From positions 1,577,186 to 1,641,185 of the forward strand of contig KL647292.1 in the NCBI GenBank assembly GCA_000727475.1: 64,000 bases of DNA, read 5' to 3'. The stretch comes from Sarcocystis neurona (taxonomy: Eukaryota; Apicomplexa; Conoidasida; Eucoccidiorida; Sarcocystidae). The position numbers and the translations under genes were made by a program. The notes below the pieces were generated by a model. It did not search any database and was not told the origin of the DNA. It worked only from the letters and a program-made list of their open reading frames with translations. Shown in pieces: positions 51,601 to 63,734 of this stretch. The stretch's first letter is position 1. Each line of letters begins with the position of its first letter.

Positions 51601-54600
51601 TGCTGCAGTTGCTGGGTGTTCCACACCTCCTGCATTTCGCTGCTTTCACTGATTTTGCCCCACAGGAGCGGCGTCATTGCTGTTGCTGCTGTTGCTTCTT
51701 TTCGGTGTCTTCCTGGCTGCTGTTGATACTCTGCTGCACCGAAGCGCTGTGCTGCTGCTGCGTCTTCTGTTCTTCTGCAACACAAGTGGCTGCCTGCGTC
51801 CCCCCGCAACTGCTGGTGCAGCGACGGTATGCCCATGACAAATTGAACAAATTCTTACACTCTTTAAAGTTTGTGGAGTGAGTCGGTCTTCTGCTGCGTC
51901 TGTTGTCTGATTGCGGAAGTCTTTTCCTGCATACAACGGCAGCAGCAGGGAGACAGGACGGCTGCTGGTTCTCTTGGGCGTCTTAAGACACCGAAGAAAG
52001 ACGGGCAAGAAATCAAGAGAAGGAAGCAGAAGGAAGGACAGAAAAGGGACGGAAAGGAAGAAATGACAGGAGAGGGAAAGCAAAGGGAGAGCAAACGGAC
52101 AGAAAAAAGGAGGGGAGCTGTTCGCGACAAAGTGGTCAGAACAGAGCACCCGGAAAAAAGGATGAAAAACAAGGAGACGAAGGACACAGCTGAAAACGGG
52201 GAGACAAGGCAGAGGTGCAGATGAAGAAGAGGGGAAGAAAGCGAAGGAAAAAATTACGGCGCAGGGGCACAGCAGAAGAGGAAGAGCCTGAAGGCGAGGA
52301 AAAGGATACAAACAAACAAATTGAAGTGGAGACGAGGCGGTGACGCGCCCGAGGAAGAAAGGACAGAGGAGAAACAGGAAGAAAAGGAGGACAGGTGGGA
52401 CCGGAAAAGAAAGAAGAAAAAAGCGGAGAAGAGAAAATAGAGGAATAGATACATGAAACGACGGAAGCAAAAGAAGACGGGAGGATACAAAAAGGAAGAG
52501 GAAGGGAAACCCGTGCCGAAGAAAGCGTTCGGGAGGCAGATTTGGAGAACGAAAGGAAGAAAAGGACAGAAACGGAGAAAAAGAGCGCGAGAAAGGAAGA
52601 AGCAGAGAAGAAAAGACGGAAGGGGAAGACCTTACCAACATACGCTGTGGGAAGGGCCATTAGAAGTTCTCCCACGCGAGGGTCCTGGAACACCGTGCTC
52701 TGCAGCAGCAAAACTAAAAGCAGCAGCAGCAGGTCTGCGGCGCGACAGCCAGAGAAGTCTCCCGGCAGCAACAACGCAAGACGCAACGACGCGGAGAGAA
52801 CCCGCGCAGACGAGCCGCACTGCGGCAACAGGGGCAGCAGGAGTAGCAGGAGAAGCGGGCCACCAGCAGCGGAGGGGGAGGAGAACCACCAGAGGGAGAA
52901 GGAGCAGCACACGCAGCAGCAGAGGGGGAGCAGAAGCAGCAGGCGCAGGTGGAGCAGGAGGAGGAGCAGCAGCAGACAAGGAGGAGCAGCAGAAGCCGCG
53001 GCAAGACGGAGGAGCTGCAGCAGCAGCAGAGAGGGAGGTGCAGCGGAAGCAGCAGCAGAGAAGGAGCAGAAGATGCTGTCGGTGCGAGCCGAGTACACTT
53101 GAGAGCAGCAGGGGACGCAGAGGCCAGCCTCGTGTGCGGTGGGAAGAACCGAAGCATGTGGCTCCATTTCTTCCTTTTCCTCTTGGGCGAACTGCTGCTG
53201 GAGAAGTGCACGCAGGTGACGCACAAAAAAGGAACAGACACCTCTGTCTTCGTCGCAGTTGCTGCATGCGTTGGCGCTGTTGGCGGCGGTGTGGCGCACA
53301 GCAACTCAGAAAGGGCCCGGTGCAGCAGCAGTAGCAGTTGCAGAGGCAGCGCGGCGAACTGCTGCAGCAGTCACACGCTTCAAAACGACTCAGCCGACGC
53401 AGCAAACCTACTTCTTCATACCTCTGACTATCTGGAAAACGCTGTGCATATCTATACACATATGTACGTGTATATGCGTATATATATATGTATAGGTGTA
53501 TAAGTATATACAGACGTATGTGTGCACATATGTGTGTATATACGTATATGTGCCTATCTGTATTTGTATATATATATATATACACACACAAGTATATGTA
53601 TATATGTACACACATGTCTATATATATATATATATATGTAAGCACCTCTACATGTATTCATATATACATGCATACGTATATATATACGTATACACACGCG
53701 TATATACATACACGTATACATATACATACATATGTATATGTAGATATTGAAGTGGGTATTTAGATGTAAGCGTGAGGCAGGGGTGCTTCGGAGGAAAATC
53801 GATTGAAAAGCTTTCTACTTCTTGGTGCCTTCGTAGCAGATGCGCGAGTATTCGTCTACGGCGGCTGCAAAAGAGAGTCTGCGCATCTTCGGTGTAAAAA
53901 AAGGAGACACCCCTTTACATACGTTTCTACGAAGAGAGAAATGCAGCCAACTCGACAGCCAATTAAATGCCCGAGTCTCATGTTTCTCTTCTCTTCCTCT
54001 GTCTCTTTGTGTCTGCCTGTCTCTGTAAATGCAAAATTCCCACTTTCTTCTTCTCCCTCTATTTCTCTTTTTATCTGTAAAGGCGCAAGTCTCCTTTTTC
54101 TCTCTCCCGTCTCTCTTCTGTCTCGGTCGCTGTGTCCCCGTCTCTCTCTGGCTCTCCGTGTCTTCCTTTCTCGCCTGCCCTGCTGCTGCTTCTGCTGCTG
54201 CTGTTCCTGCTTCACCCCTGCTGCTTCCTCTCCTCCTCCACTTTTTTCACGCGTCTACACATCTGTGGAACTCGGTCCACCTCGAAGTTTGTGTACGCAG
54301 GACCGCACCAGCAGCACGCCGAGCGGCAGGCGCTGAGTCTGCAGACTGCAGCCCTCGGCACCGGAACGAAGAGGCAGGAAATTCGCGGAGGAGAGTCGCG
54401 GAACGGCAGCAGAACAAGAGAAAAGAGGGGCACCAGGAATACATTCCACAGGGCAACAAACAGAAGCTCCTTGCATACACAGAGATACCTGTCGGCCGAT
54501 GCTGCTGTTGCTGTCGCGGTATAAAACGGCGGATGAGCGCAGATGCTGCGTCTTCGCAGCAAGAAGCCTCCACCGTCCACCCACTCGAACAAATTTCCGC

Positions 54601-57600
54601 ACGGAGACAGAGACGGATTAGAGACGGAGACACGGAGACACAGACACAGAGGGACATGCGAAAACGCAGTTCAACTGCGTCCACACGTGCGAGTCAGCAA
54701 CTCGGAAATTTAGTTGGAGAAAAAGGCGAAGAAGAAACTCACGTGTTCCTCCATTTCCCTCCCTATTCTTACCCAAATATATACATATACTTCTACCTGT
54801 GTATAGCCGTGGATGCATATGGAGACATAGGTGTACTTATGAGATTCCTATGTATATATATTCGGAGGGAGAAATAATACAAAGGTGACACATGCCCCTG
54901 GACGCAGAGAGAGACAGAGGGACACAGAGACAGAGAGGAAGAGAAATAGAGAGACACATATTCTAGTGATTTGCATACCTTCACATATATGTACCTATAG
55001 CGAAAAAAACACAGAAAGACATACAGATGATATATATAGAGAGAGGAAAAGAAGAAAAGGTAATATGCCCCTTTGTGATATGCCCCTTTGTGATATGCCT
55101 CGGTGTACCTACGTACATATATATGTGTATATATAGAGAGAGATGGAGATGTGCCCCTCTACACATCCATGTGATACATATACACATGTATATATATACA
55201 AAGAACGAGAGAGATAGCTGATATGTCCCTACGTATATACGTATAACATATACATATGCGTATATAGAGAGAGAGGTAGAGAGAGAGGTAGACAGATGAT
55301 ATGCCCCTTTGTACGTGTATATATATATATATGTGCGCGCGACATAGGATGATGTGCTTCCGGGAGTTATATTAGAAATACGTATGCAGTGATGGTAGGA
55401 GGATTTATAGATACACCCTTTTTCTACACACATATGTAAGTAGACATACACGTCCATATATATGTATTGATAGAGTTACATGTATATATATGCATATACA
55501 TGTAGATATAAGTGTATGTGTGTCGGCACAACAGGAGTTGATGAGAAGAAGAGAGCGCAATGAAATTTTTTGGCAGTCAGCCGCCATCGCCAGTCCAGAC
55601 GTAAAAGGAGAAATACTGCGACGAAGAAGAAGGAGGAAATGCAGGAAGTGCGTGCAACACGTGAGAAACGCAGGAAGCACGTGCAAGACGTGAGTCGAAG
55701 AGACCTTCCCCAGGGAGGGAAGACACCTTCCCCGCGAGCAGTGCTCTCGACAGCAGGAGGGAAGCTACCAAAGAAAACGAAGAGAGAGAAAAGAAAAGGC
55801 GAGACAAACGACTGCGAGGGACGAAGAAGAAGAAGAAAAAAAGGGACACGAGATCAGAAAGAGACGACGAAAAAGAAGAAGAATAGAGGAAGCCACAGAG
55901 AGCGAGGAGGGTGACCCACTTGTACGGTCGTCTGCCGGGCTTCGAGCAGGCGGAAACTTTCCTGCAGCACATTCCTGGGAAGTCCCCCGACACACACATA
56001 TATTCAGGGAGAAGAAAAGAGAGACACCGCGTTGTGGCGTGGAAGGCACGGAAATTTATGTCTCTCTATTCATTTACCAAACGAGGGAGAAACAGCGAGC
56101 CAAAAAGGGACAGAGGGACAGGCGGAAGAGAAAAGGAGATTGACAGAGACAGAGGGAGAAAAGGGAGGAATTCGAGGGAAACGAAAAGAAAATAGAGATA
56201 GATAGGAAGGCACGAAATATATACGCATGCGTGTCAAGGGAGGAGAACGAACTGGCACAACGCGCGTGCTACATTCCTATATACTACAGCATGACCCACA
56301 TACATAAATATATATACACGTGTGCGTATGAACACATATATATATATAAATATGAGTGTCTATACGTATGTGTACATGTATATATGTATATGAACGTCCA
56401 TATATTTACATATATGCATGTGTAGACATGTTTACGTATGTAGCTAAACATATACGACTTTACATATGTACATATGAGTGAGTATCCATGTACGTATCTG
56501 TGTATGTGTGTATACGTACGTATATATATCATGAAAATATATGTATTCATATAGTTATGTCTACACGTGTGTACATATATATATATACACATATGTGTGC
56601 GCTCGTGTGTCTGTTGGAGTTCACAGGTGAAGAGACGGAAGGGCTGAAAGTCGGCAGAGGCGGCGAATACGACTGACACAAACTTCAAGACAGCGGGTAC
56701 CTGGCCTGCGTCTCTCTCTGTGCCGCAGCAGTGACTGGATGCTGCTGCTGCTGCTGGTGCGGTTGCGGCTGCTGCGGTTGCTGCTTCTGCTGCCGCTGCG
56801 GCGGTTGCTGCTGCTTTTAGCGGTCGCAACAGGGTCTGGGGCCGCTGCACGTGGAGCTTGGGGAAAATTTGTTTACCTGAACTGGCTGAGGAGGACGTGG
56901 TCCATGTCAGCAAGAGGGACATAAGCGATGGATCCTGCAGCAGCACCAGCAGCGGTGTGGGCAGACGGGAAAAGCCGAGACAGGGAGGAGAGAGCAAAGA
57001 AGCAAAAATGAAGGTAGGGAAAGAGAGAGACTCACAGACGACGGAGTGCAACAAATTCACCCACGAAAGTAGAGCTTCTTTATTAAGAAACAACGCACAG
57101 TCCACCGCATGCGCCTGCGAGAAGAGAAGACCGGAAAATCAGCAGAGAGGGATAACCTACTATGTATGACACGTCCATACCTACACTCGAACATGTATAA
57201 TCCTGTCCACACATGTATACATACATTCGTAGATGTGGATATTGGACAATACGCTTGTAAATAGACACGTATGTATATATATGTATACATACATACACAC
57301 GTCCGTACTGTTTATATACGCTTGTATATGTAGGTATATGTACACATATAGACAGATATACATATATTTCTCTGTGCCTGTACACAGCCTTGTATATATA
57401 TGTGTGGATCTGTATCCACACATACATAGATATTGATATGTTTCTCTTTGCCTGTATATATCCTTGTGTGAGTATATATATATATATGCATATGTTCACT
57501 CATACGCACAGACCTCTATAAATAGGTACACAGATGAGCTGGTACAATAAGTTCTGTACACGTATACACATATATGCATATATATCTACTTTTACATGCA

Positions 57601-60600
57601 CACAAATGCCAGAGAAGTGACTGTTGGGTTTTGGTCTTTTTATCTCACTCTGCCAAGAGTTGGCTTTTTCCTTAATATGTCGGCTCTTGCTTTCCTCCCG
57701 TATATGCGGGTATGTGTCTGGCTATTTACTCTCCACAGCGCGGCAGTTGAGACGCAGCGAAAACAACAAAAAAAGATGCTGCGGTCGTTTTTCCTTCCTT
57801 GCGTGCACTGACAGAAGAAAAGAAATAAGCCCTTGCTGAGGAGAAGAAACCGGGAAGCAACACTTACGGTGTATGTACACCCGACGCCGCGCTACCAGAG
57901 AGGCTGCATCCGGGAAGAACGGGACCTGGGTGGGGAAGAAGAGGAGAAACGTCACAAGAGGAGAAAAATGAGACCAACGCGAAATTAAAGGAGAATCGTC
58001 GAAGGAAATAAAGGAAGAAAGGGGAAGCGCAGATGGAGAGAGAGAGCGGAAGATGAGAGGAACAGGAAGAAAGCGTGTGAACGGACGGATAGGAAGTGGA
58101 ACAAAGTTCGGAAGAAAGTGATTTCTTCGAAAATTTCAACAAGCAACAGAAAAAGGGAGGAAAATCGAACTTATAATATCACGCCGGTTTACTTGCGTGG
58201 AAAGAGGCTTGCCCCTGCTGCTCACTTCACCCCGCTACAATTTCCGGTGTACGTACACCAGGCGTCACAAATCCTCTCCGCGACGCGGCTGCTAGAACAA
58301 GCAGAGAAATATCAGGAGAAGGAGGAGGAGAAGTAGAGAAGACGAAGTAGATGAAAAAGGAGGGGAACACGAAGGAAAAGGAGGGGGAAAGAAGGAGAAG
58401 CGGAAGATGAAGAAGAAGAGAAAAAAAGAGGACGAAGAAGGGCAGGAGGAAGAAGAAGGAGAGGCGCAAAGAAGACAGGGAGAAGAGGAGGATGGAGAAG
58501 GAGACGGGAAGAAGAAGAAGAGGAAGGAAAAGGGGGTCAACGGGAAGGAGAAGATCAACGGGATGGAGAAAAAGAAGAGAAGACGAAGAGAAGACGGCGA
58601 AGAAGACAAAAGGAAAAGGAGATCAAGGGGAGGGAAAAGGAGATCAACGGGACGGAGAAGAACGGGAAGGAGGAGTAGGAGAAGAAGGAGAACGAGAAGA
58701 CATGGAAGACGAAGAAGAGAAGAAGAAGAAGAGAAGAGGGCGAAGAAGAGAAGACGGCGAAGAAGAGAAGAGGTCGATGAAGACAGAAGGAGAAGGAAGA
58801 GGACGAGGAGGAGGAGGAGAGGAGGACGGAGAAGAAGAAGGAGAAGGGCCGGCAGCGAAGAAGAAGAGGGAAAGGAAGAAGAAGGAGAGGCCGGAACAGA
58901 AGGAGCAGCAGCAGCAGCAGAAGAGGAAGACCGAAGGAGAAGAAGGGGACGAACGAGAAGGCCGTGAAGCAGACGAAGAAGGAGAAGAAGAAGAAGGAGG
59001 ACGAGGGGACGGACAGACGGCTATGATCGAAGTAGCAAGAAGCCGCTGCTGCCACGAGCAGAGAACGGAGACACGTTGAATTCCGCTTGCTGCAGTGTAG
59101 GTCGCTGTGGTGGAGATTCGTGCCCCTTTCTCTCCCCAGCAAACAAGTCCCGTTCTCGTGACGCAGCGACGGCTATACACGAGGCGCCATACATCAGATG
59201 CCCCTCCGCAGGTACACGTCTACATGCTAATACACGCAATAGCAGGTATATCCGTAGACCTACACAAGGGGACTTATCTAATATATATATATATATATGT
59301 GAAGAGTTTTACATCTGTCTGTATTTGTATACAGAAGCCTATACATATAAGTATATATATGTATGTATACGCGCAGACATATATGCATGCATATATGTGT
59401 ATATAAGAGTGTACTCAGAAGCATCTGGATAGAGAGCCGAAGGCCCATACATGCAAGTATACATATATAGATGTGAATGAATGTGAATAAATGCACGTAT
59501 ATCTATATATGTAGGTTTGTATATAAGTGGACAATGAGAGTGACAGGTATGAAGATGTTGAAGTAGGAGAGCTGCGAGGTAGACGAAATGAAGGAGAAGC
59601 AGAGAAGGAAGAGGACGTGTGGAAGGGATGAGGAGGAAGAAAAAAAAAGAGAAGAAGAAGGAGGAATACACTGGCGACAGCAAAGAAGGGAAACGTCTGG
59701 GAAGAAAAGAGAGTCCGTTTGCAGAAGGTAGGCTGCACCAGGTCCGAGAGAACGAACACAATAAAGACGAAGAAAGAAAGAATCGGGGAACTTACAAGGA
59801 AGAGACGATATTCGTTGTAGGAGAAACCACTCGCGTGCAAGGCATCCGCGCGAAACTCCGTCGCGCGTCTCCACGTCGTCAACGCAGTGCTCTCTCCCCC
59901 CCGCGTCGGGCGCGTCACCTGACCCCACACATCTCAACAGCAGCAGTAGCAGCAAAATAGAAGACAGAAGAAGCAGCAGCAGCAGCAAGAGGAAAGACAG
60001 CAGCAGCAGTAGGAAGATAGCAGGGGCAATACTGTAGAAGGCGACAGCCGCAGGAGGAGTGGACGCAGCAGAAGCAGCAGCAGCAGCACAACATTGAGGA
60101 TAGCAGCAGCGGGAGAAGAGGCAGCAGCAGCAGAAGCAGCCAGGTGAAACGCAGACCAGCAGCAGCAGTAGAACGAGACGCAGCAGAAGAAGCAGCTGCA
60201 GCTTAGTGAGAGGCAGCAGGAGCAGCAGCAACACAAGATCCAGTAGCAACGGAAGGAGAGGCAGCTGCAGCAAAAGGGTAAGGCGCAGCAGCAGCAGCAG
60301 TAGGCGCAGCAGCAGGAGCAGCGGAGGGAGCTGCAGCAACAGGTAAGACGCAGCAGCAGCAGGATGCGAATGCAGAAGGAGCAGCAGGATAGGCTGGCGG
60401 AGCAGCAGCAGGCGAGACGCATCAGGAACAGGAGGAGGACCCAAGGCTGCCGCAGCAGCAGCAGTACTAGTGGCGTTGAAGGAAAGTGTGGCAGGAACAA
60501 CAGCAACAGGAGGACACGCGACAGGCAGCAACAGCAGCAACAGTCTAAGAGGCAGAGGCAGGAGAACCGAAGGCGCCAGCAGCAGCAGTAGCAGCGTCAC

Positions 60601-63600
60601 GAGGAGGTCCAGCAGGACGGGAACCTGCAGCAGTAGCACGAGCCGCGGCAGGAGGCAGAGGCAGCAGTCGTAGAAGCAGCAGCAACACAGAACGACACAG
60701 CAGCATCACACGCAGGTGCAACAGGAAAACAGGCAGCAGCCCGCTTCGAGACGCCGCATGCAGGGAAGCAGCAACACCAGCAGCGCTGTCGACGCAGCAG
60801 CAGCAGCAGCAGACCAGGAACAGTAGCAGCGACGAGAGCAGCAACATTCGATCTGTCGGCGACGCTGTGTGAAGACGGCGGGGCAGCAGAACGGAATCTT
60901 GTCTTGGCGCACATACTCAGACATAAATTTCTCGCCTTCTCCTACAAGCCCCGCAAACATCTCCACAGTCTCTGTGTACCCGTGGACGCATATACAGACG
61001 CATGCACTGCGCAAGAAAGACGGGCAGTGGGAGGCAGAAACGGAAAGCAGGGGAGACAGGACGGGAGGCGTCAAAAAGACGTATTTTTACGAGTGGGCAG
61101 ACAAGTGTCGCGACCACAAAGACACAGGCACACAGTCGTTTCGACGGAAGAAGCAACTTTGTAGCAAAAAAGACCCTGCAGCAAGAGCGGGGCATGCAGT
61201 CTGCGCGGCTAAAGACATAAATGCGTGTGTCAGTATGAAAACCAGCGGCAACTCACACACGTGTTCAAGCAAAAAGACCTGTCTCCGCAGACGCAGTAGA
61301 GTCTGAGTTACGGCATAACACTGCCTTGTGCCACGTGAAACGTATGAAGAGGAGTGACGGGCGCCCCTCGCGAACACGCGCAGCCAGAAAGTGAGGCACC
61401 GTGCCGCTGTCTGTACACCCCAGGAGGTCCTACAAAACGCCTTTTCGCGCCTGCTTCAAAATAACTCACTTCTTCTTCACGCAGACGTGGGCGCACCACG
61501 TCCACTTGCCACGTACATCACAACACCCGAACAAAATCAGCGCAGCAGGACAACACGTGGAGAGTTCCCTGCGCTACACCGAAGAGACGGCCCCCCTGGG
61601 GTGTACGTACACCCCAGAGAGGAGAGAAGCGACAGTTTTTTCCGGTGTCTCACAAAGTCGTAGTGGAGGCCCTCCCGCGCGAGAAAGACGTCGAAAAGCC
61701 CCTTCTTGTCACCGAGACTGCCGCTCCTCTGCCACTCCGAGCGATGCAGCTGCAGCAGTTCCTCTGCAAAAAGTCGAGGGAAACGCGCAGGCCGTTCGGC
61801 AAGGCAGACAGACACTTCTTCCAGGCAAACAAATACCACTTCAAGCCAACAGAGACTGCCTCAAAGCAAGCAGACCCTCTTCTCCTTCTGACACGCCCCC
61901 TCACGTCTATCCTCATCTCCACTTAGGCATGTGTGCACACACACACATAAGGAGAAGCGCAAGAAAGGCAGGTGGAACCGTCGTCCCTGCGAGAGGGCGA
62001 GCAGCAGAGATAAACAGGAAGAGAAACAGACCGGTGCCGACGGGAAATTATCGTGCAAACGCAGCGCAAAAAAGGGTCTTCTGCCCGACACACACAGGCG
62101 CTATCTTGGGCGGAAGGCGTCTCCTCTGCCTCGGCTAAGAAGCGGACCCCATCTACGCAGAACCCCCCCCCAACACACACCTACGAACACACTCGCGCTA
62201 AAAGTGTAAAAAAAAAGGACCGCGTCTGTGTGGAGGCACCTGGGACTTCCTCGCCCTCTCTTTCTTGCTGTCGCCCTCCCTTTCTTTTCCTTTCTGTCTT
62301 TCTTCCTCGCGCTTTGCTGCTCTCCTTTTCTTTGTCTCTTTCTCGCTGTTTTCCTCTTCTCCCTCTTCACAAACACGTCCCGTTTTCTTCCCGTCTGCCG
62401 CACACACGCAGCGCACTCCCACCGCCCCCCCGTCTCTCTACCGACAGCTGTCCACTCCTCATATATATATGTGTGCACACGCATTCACCAATTTATACTT
62501 GCACGTGTATGGGTATATACATTTGAGTTATGTAGCCGTTTCTCCATAAATAGACACATATATACATGTATATATATGTACACCTACTATTTCACACATG
62601 TACTTGTACACGAATATACACCTGTATATACTTTTCTTGTAGACGCATTACTTAATGTGTATACGTACATCCATATGTTGTCATACATGTATATACATGT
62701 ACCTCTATCACCATACGAAGGAAAGACAGAGAAATCGCCTCTGTGCGTATGTACCTACGAACGTATGTATTCATGTGTGTATACGCATACGTATACGTAT
62801 GTATATATGTATGTATCTATGTGTGTATGCATCTATGTAACTATCTATCTATCTGTGTGTATCTGCATGGAGCTATGTATGTACATATCTATGTAGCTAT
62901 GTATGTACGTATGGATGTATGCATGTATCTACGTACCTACGTATGTATGGATGGATGGATATATGTATGTACGGATGTATGCACGTATCTATGTATCCAC
63001 GTATTTATGTATCTATGTACATATCTATGTCTGTATCTATGTACCTATGTGTCTGTCTCCCTATGTATGCATGTATACATGTACACGTGTGTGCGTGGGA
63101 CCGCGTGAGGGGCGTCAAGTATATTAAGTCAAGCACAGAGCTACTTGGCGTGTCAGCAGTCTGTCCGAGGCACAGAAGGAGTGGAAGAAAACAAACAGCA
63201 AGCAACGCCACCGGCGGATCGACAGAAAAAAAAACGAAATGCGAAGCAACGGAAAGGAAGAAATATACAACGTACAGAGAGAAATCCTCACAATTCTCTT
63301 CGCACATATATATATATATATACATATATACATGTACGCGTGTATATATATATATATATATCTAGTATCACCCCCAGGGGGGAATGCGCTACGTAGAAAG
63401 GCAGCAGACGTAGTAGCGACACTTGTACATATACGGATGCGTACTCACAAAATTTACCATACACATTTAAATATATGTATACATAGGTGGAGATAAAGAG
63501 AGAAAAGTATTGCCCAAGGATAATAATGTATAGGTACGTGAGTTTCCATCAATATTAAGAAGTTCGGGATTTCTTTGTGTAAATAACGAAGAAAGAGATT

Positions 63601-63734
63601 CGGCCTGCTCGTCGCTTGCATTGGTCGAAGAAAAGAAAGCGGCGACAATAGAGACGCGCGCACCCAAGCGAAAAAGAAAGAGACGGCTCTCCTGCCGAAT
63701 AAACCACTGCTGTCTCTCCCAAGAGACGCAGAAC
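40846..63734 (-). CDS. PRI2: DNA primase large subunit, 15 exons, 5' end beyond right edge
   Basis: Regulatory subunit of DNA polymerase alpha-primase; it works with the small catalytic subunit to start RNA primers in nuclear replication. Exons, in order: 63734-63538, 61763-61654, 57114-57061, 56934-56877, 56672-56625, 55974-55920, 52699-52636, 51853-51627, 51203-51151, 49022-48968, 46096-46020, 45276-45174, 44251-44161, 43084-42989, 41141-40846. Each was placed by comparison with remembered human PRIM2 motifs and has AG/GT borders. Every junction agrees in phase except 57061/56934, which is one base short. Hallmarks are RQQWFIRQESRLFLFRL, GSIAYVPLADMD (its G spans that junction), FQDPRVGELL, TSFPPCM, HIRHSGRLQLWLFFK, YTIRHIYGHEGKRADY, GDYHGCPFKHF and GNHPNHFYEASRRHH. 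The stop is TAA at 40846. After the conserved core the last 80 residues are Ser/Asn-rich. The missing N-terminus should be upstream of 63734, off the window. Confidence 0.92.
45290..45600 (+). repeat. CAG-rich tract in primase intron (CTG in the sense strand)
   Basis: Plus strand reads gcagcagcag with interruptions and ends 14 bases from the acceptor of the exon at 45276. Open frames here (poly-Ala/Ser/Gln on plus, poly-Leu on minus) are by-products of the repeat. Confidence 0.85.
49040..49500 (+). repeat. CAG-rich tract in primase intron (CTG in sense)
   Basis: Imperfect gcagcagcag on the plus strand starting 18 bases beyond the exon at 49022-48968. A plus-strand open frame at 49203-49595 (Ser/Arg/Gln-rich) exists but has no family support. 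Confidence 0.8.
50390..50790. repeat. Polypurine (GA-rich) block in primase intron
   Basis: The plus strand is mainly gagaaag/agaagaag units, so the transcript carries a long CU-rich tract. A similar shorter block is at 51000-51140. Confidence 0.85.
51225..51355 (+). repeat. CAG/AGC tract in primase intron (CTG in sense)
   Basis: Plus strand repeats agcagcagcagagcaatagc-type units immediately upstream, in transcript order, of the exon with the first cluster cysteine. Confidence 0.85.
51985..52630. repeat. Polypurine block in primase intron
   Basis: About 650 bases of gaagaaag-type purine-rich plus strand between the exons at 52636 and 51853. Long open frames in this block on both strands come from base composition. 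Confidence 0.85.
52700..53065 (+). repeat. CAG-rich tract abutting a splice acceptor (CTG in sense)
   Basis: Plus-strand agcagcagcag runs up to the exon at 52699. On the minus strand the tract ends tgctgctgcag and is followed directly by the exon. Confidence 0.85.
53450..53745. repeat. (TA)n/(TATG)n microsatellite cluster
   Basis: Alternating tatatacgtatgtgta units, about 300 bases, in a primase intron. Confidence 0.9.
55560..55915. repeat. Polypurine block in primase intron
   Basis: Plus-strand gaagaaggag/aaagaag-rich sequence ending next to the donor of the exon at 55974-55920. Confidence 0.75.
58290..59030. repeat. 740-bp almost pure polypurine block
   Basis: The plus strand is nearly all A and G (gaagaagaggaag, ggaggagg, agacggcgaagaag) with scattered C or T. 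It gives Lys/Glu/Arg frames on plus and Ser/Phe/Pro frames on minus without real coding. It lies in the 4.5-kb primase intron between 61654 and 57114. A smaller block is at 59580-59800. Confidence 0.92.
59938..60840 (+). repeat. 900-bp CAG-rich tract in primase intron (CTG in sense)
   Basis: Imperfect gcagcagcag with many single-base changes, the longest such tract in the window. The long open frames across it (poly-Leu on minus, poly-Gln/Ser/Arg on plus) are repeat by-products. Confidence 0.88.
62755..63085. repeat. (ATGT)n/(ATCT)n tetranucleotide array
   Basis: Long degenerate array of atgtatgtatct and tatctatctatc units with near 4-base periodicity, in a primase intron. Confidence 0.92.

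Larger units (their letters stand above)
51627..63734 (-). other. PRI2 N-terminal helical region as present in window (exons 1-8 of the visible set)
   Basis: Visible exon 1 (FCVSWERQQWFIRQE) corresponds to the human segment around RRWFIQQE. Exon 2 ends REGLHYDF and joins in phase to exon 3 (AHAVDCALFLNKEALLSW), matching the human IPFADALDLF region. Exons 4-7 continue through AYVPLADMDHVLLSQF, an apparent insertion relative to human (NVLQESFRLLEARQTTVQ) and QDPRVGELLMALPTAY. Exon 8 contains a low-complexity Ala/Gln stretch that looks like a lineage insertion, then GKIS, which is shared with human PRIM2. The exon 8 acceptor (gtgtaag) has a poor pyrimidine tract. Confidence 0.8.

Noticed and set aside
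52636..52699. DPRVGELL segment read at first as an STI1/Hsp70-interaction repeat
   Set aside because: It matches the primase large subunit segment DERLQPLLNHL in position and phase.
58407..59180. Long Lys/Glu/Arg frames (plus) and Ser/Phe/Pro frames (minus)
   Set aside because: They come from the polypurine block, with no splice structure or conserved sequence.
59503..60639. 378-codon poly-Leu minus frame and overlapping poly-Gln plus frames
   Set aside because: Products of the CAG/CTG tract inside a primase intron; sense CTG is not used for coding elsewhere in the window.
60840..61377. Exon-like minus segments reading TVEMFAGLVGEGEKF and CYAVTQTLLRLRRQ
   Set aside because: They sit in an intron whose flanking primase exons join in phase 0, have no counterpart in the family, and do not chain to each other without a stop.
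62040..62160. Minus segment reading GVRFLAEAEETPSAQD after an acceptor
   Set aside because: It accepts the phase of the upstream primase exon, but no available donor joins it to the next exon without creating a stop.
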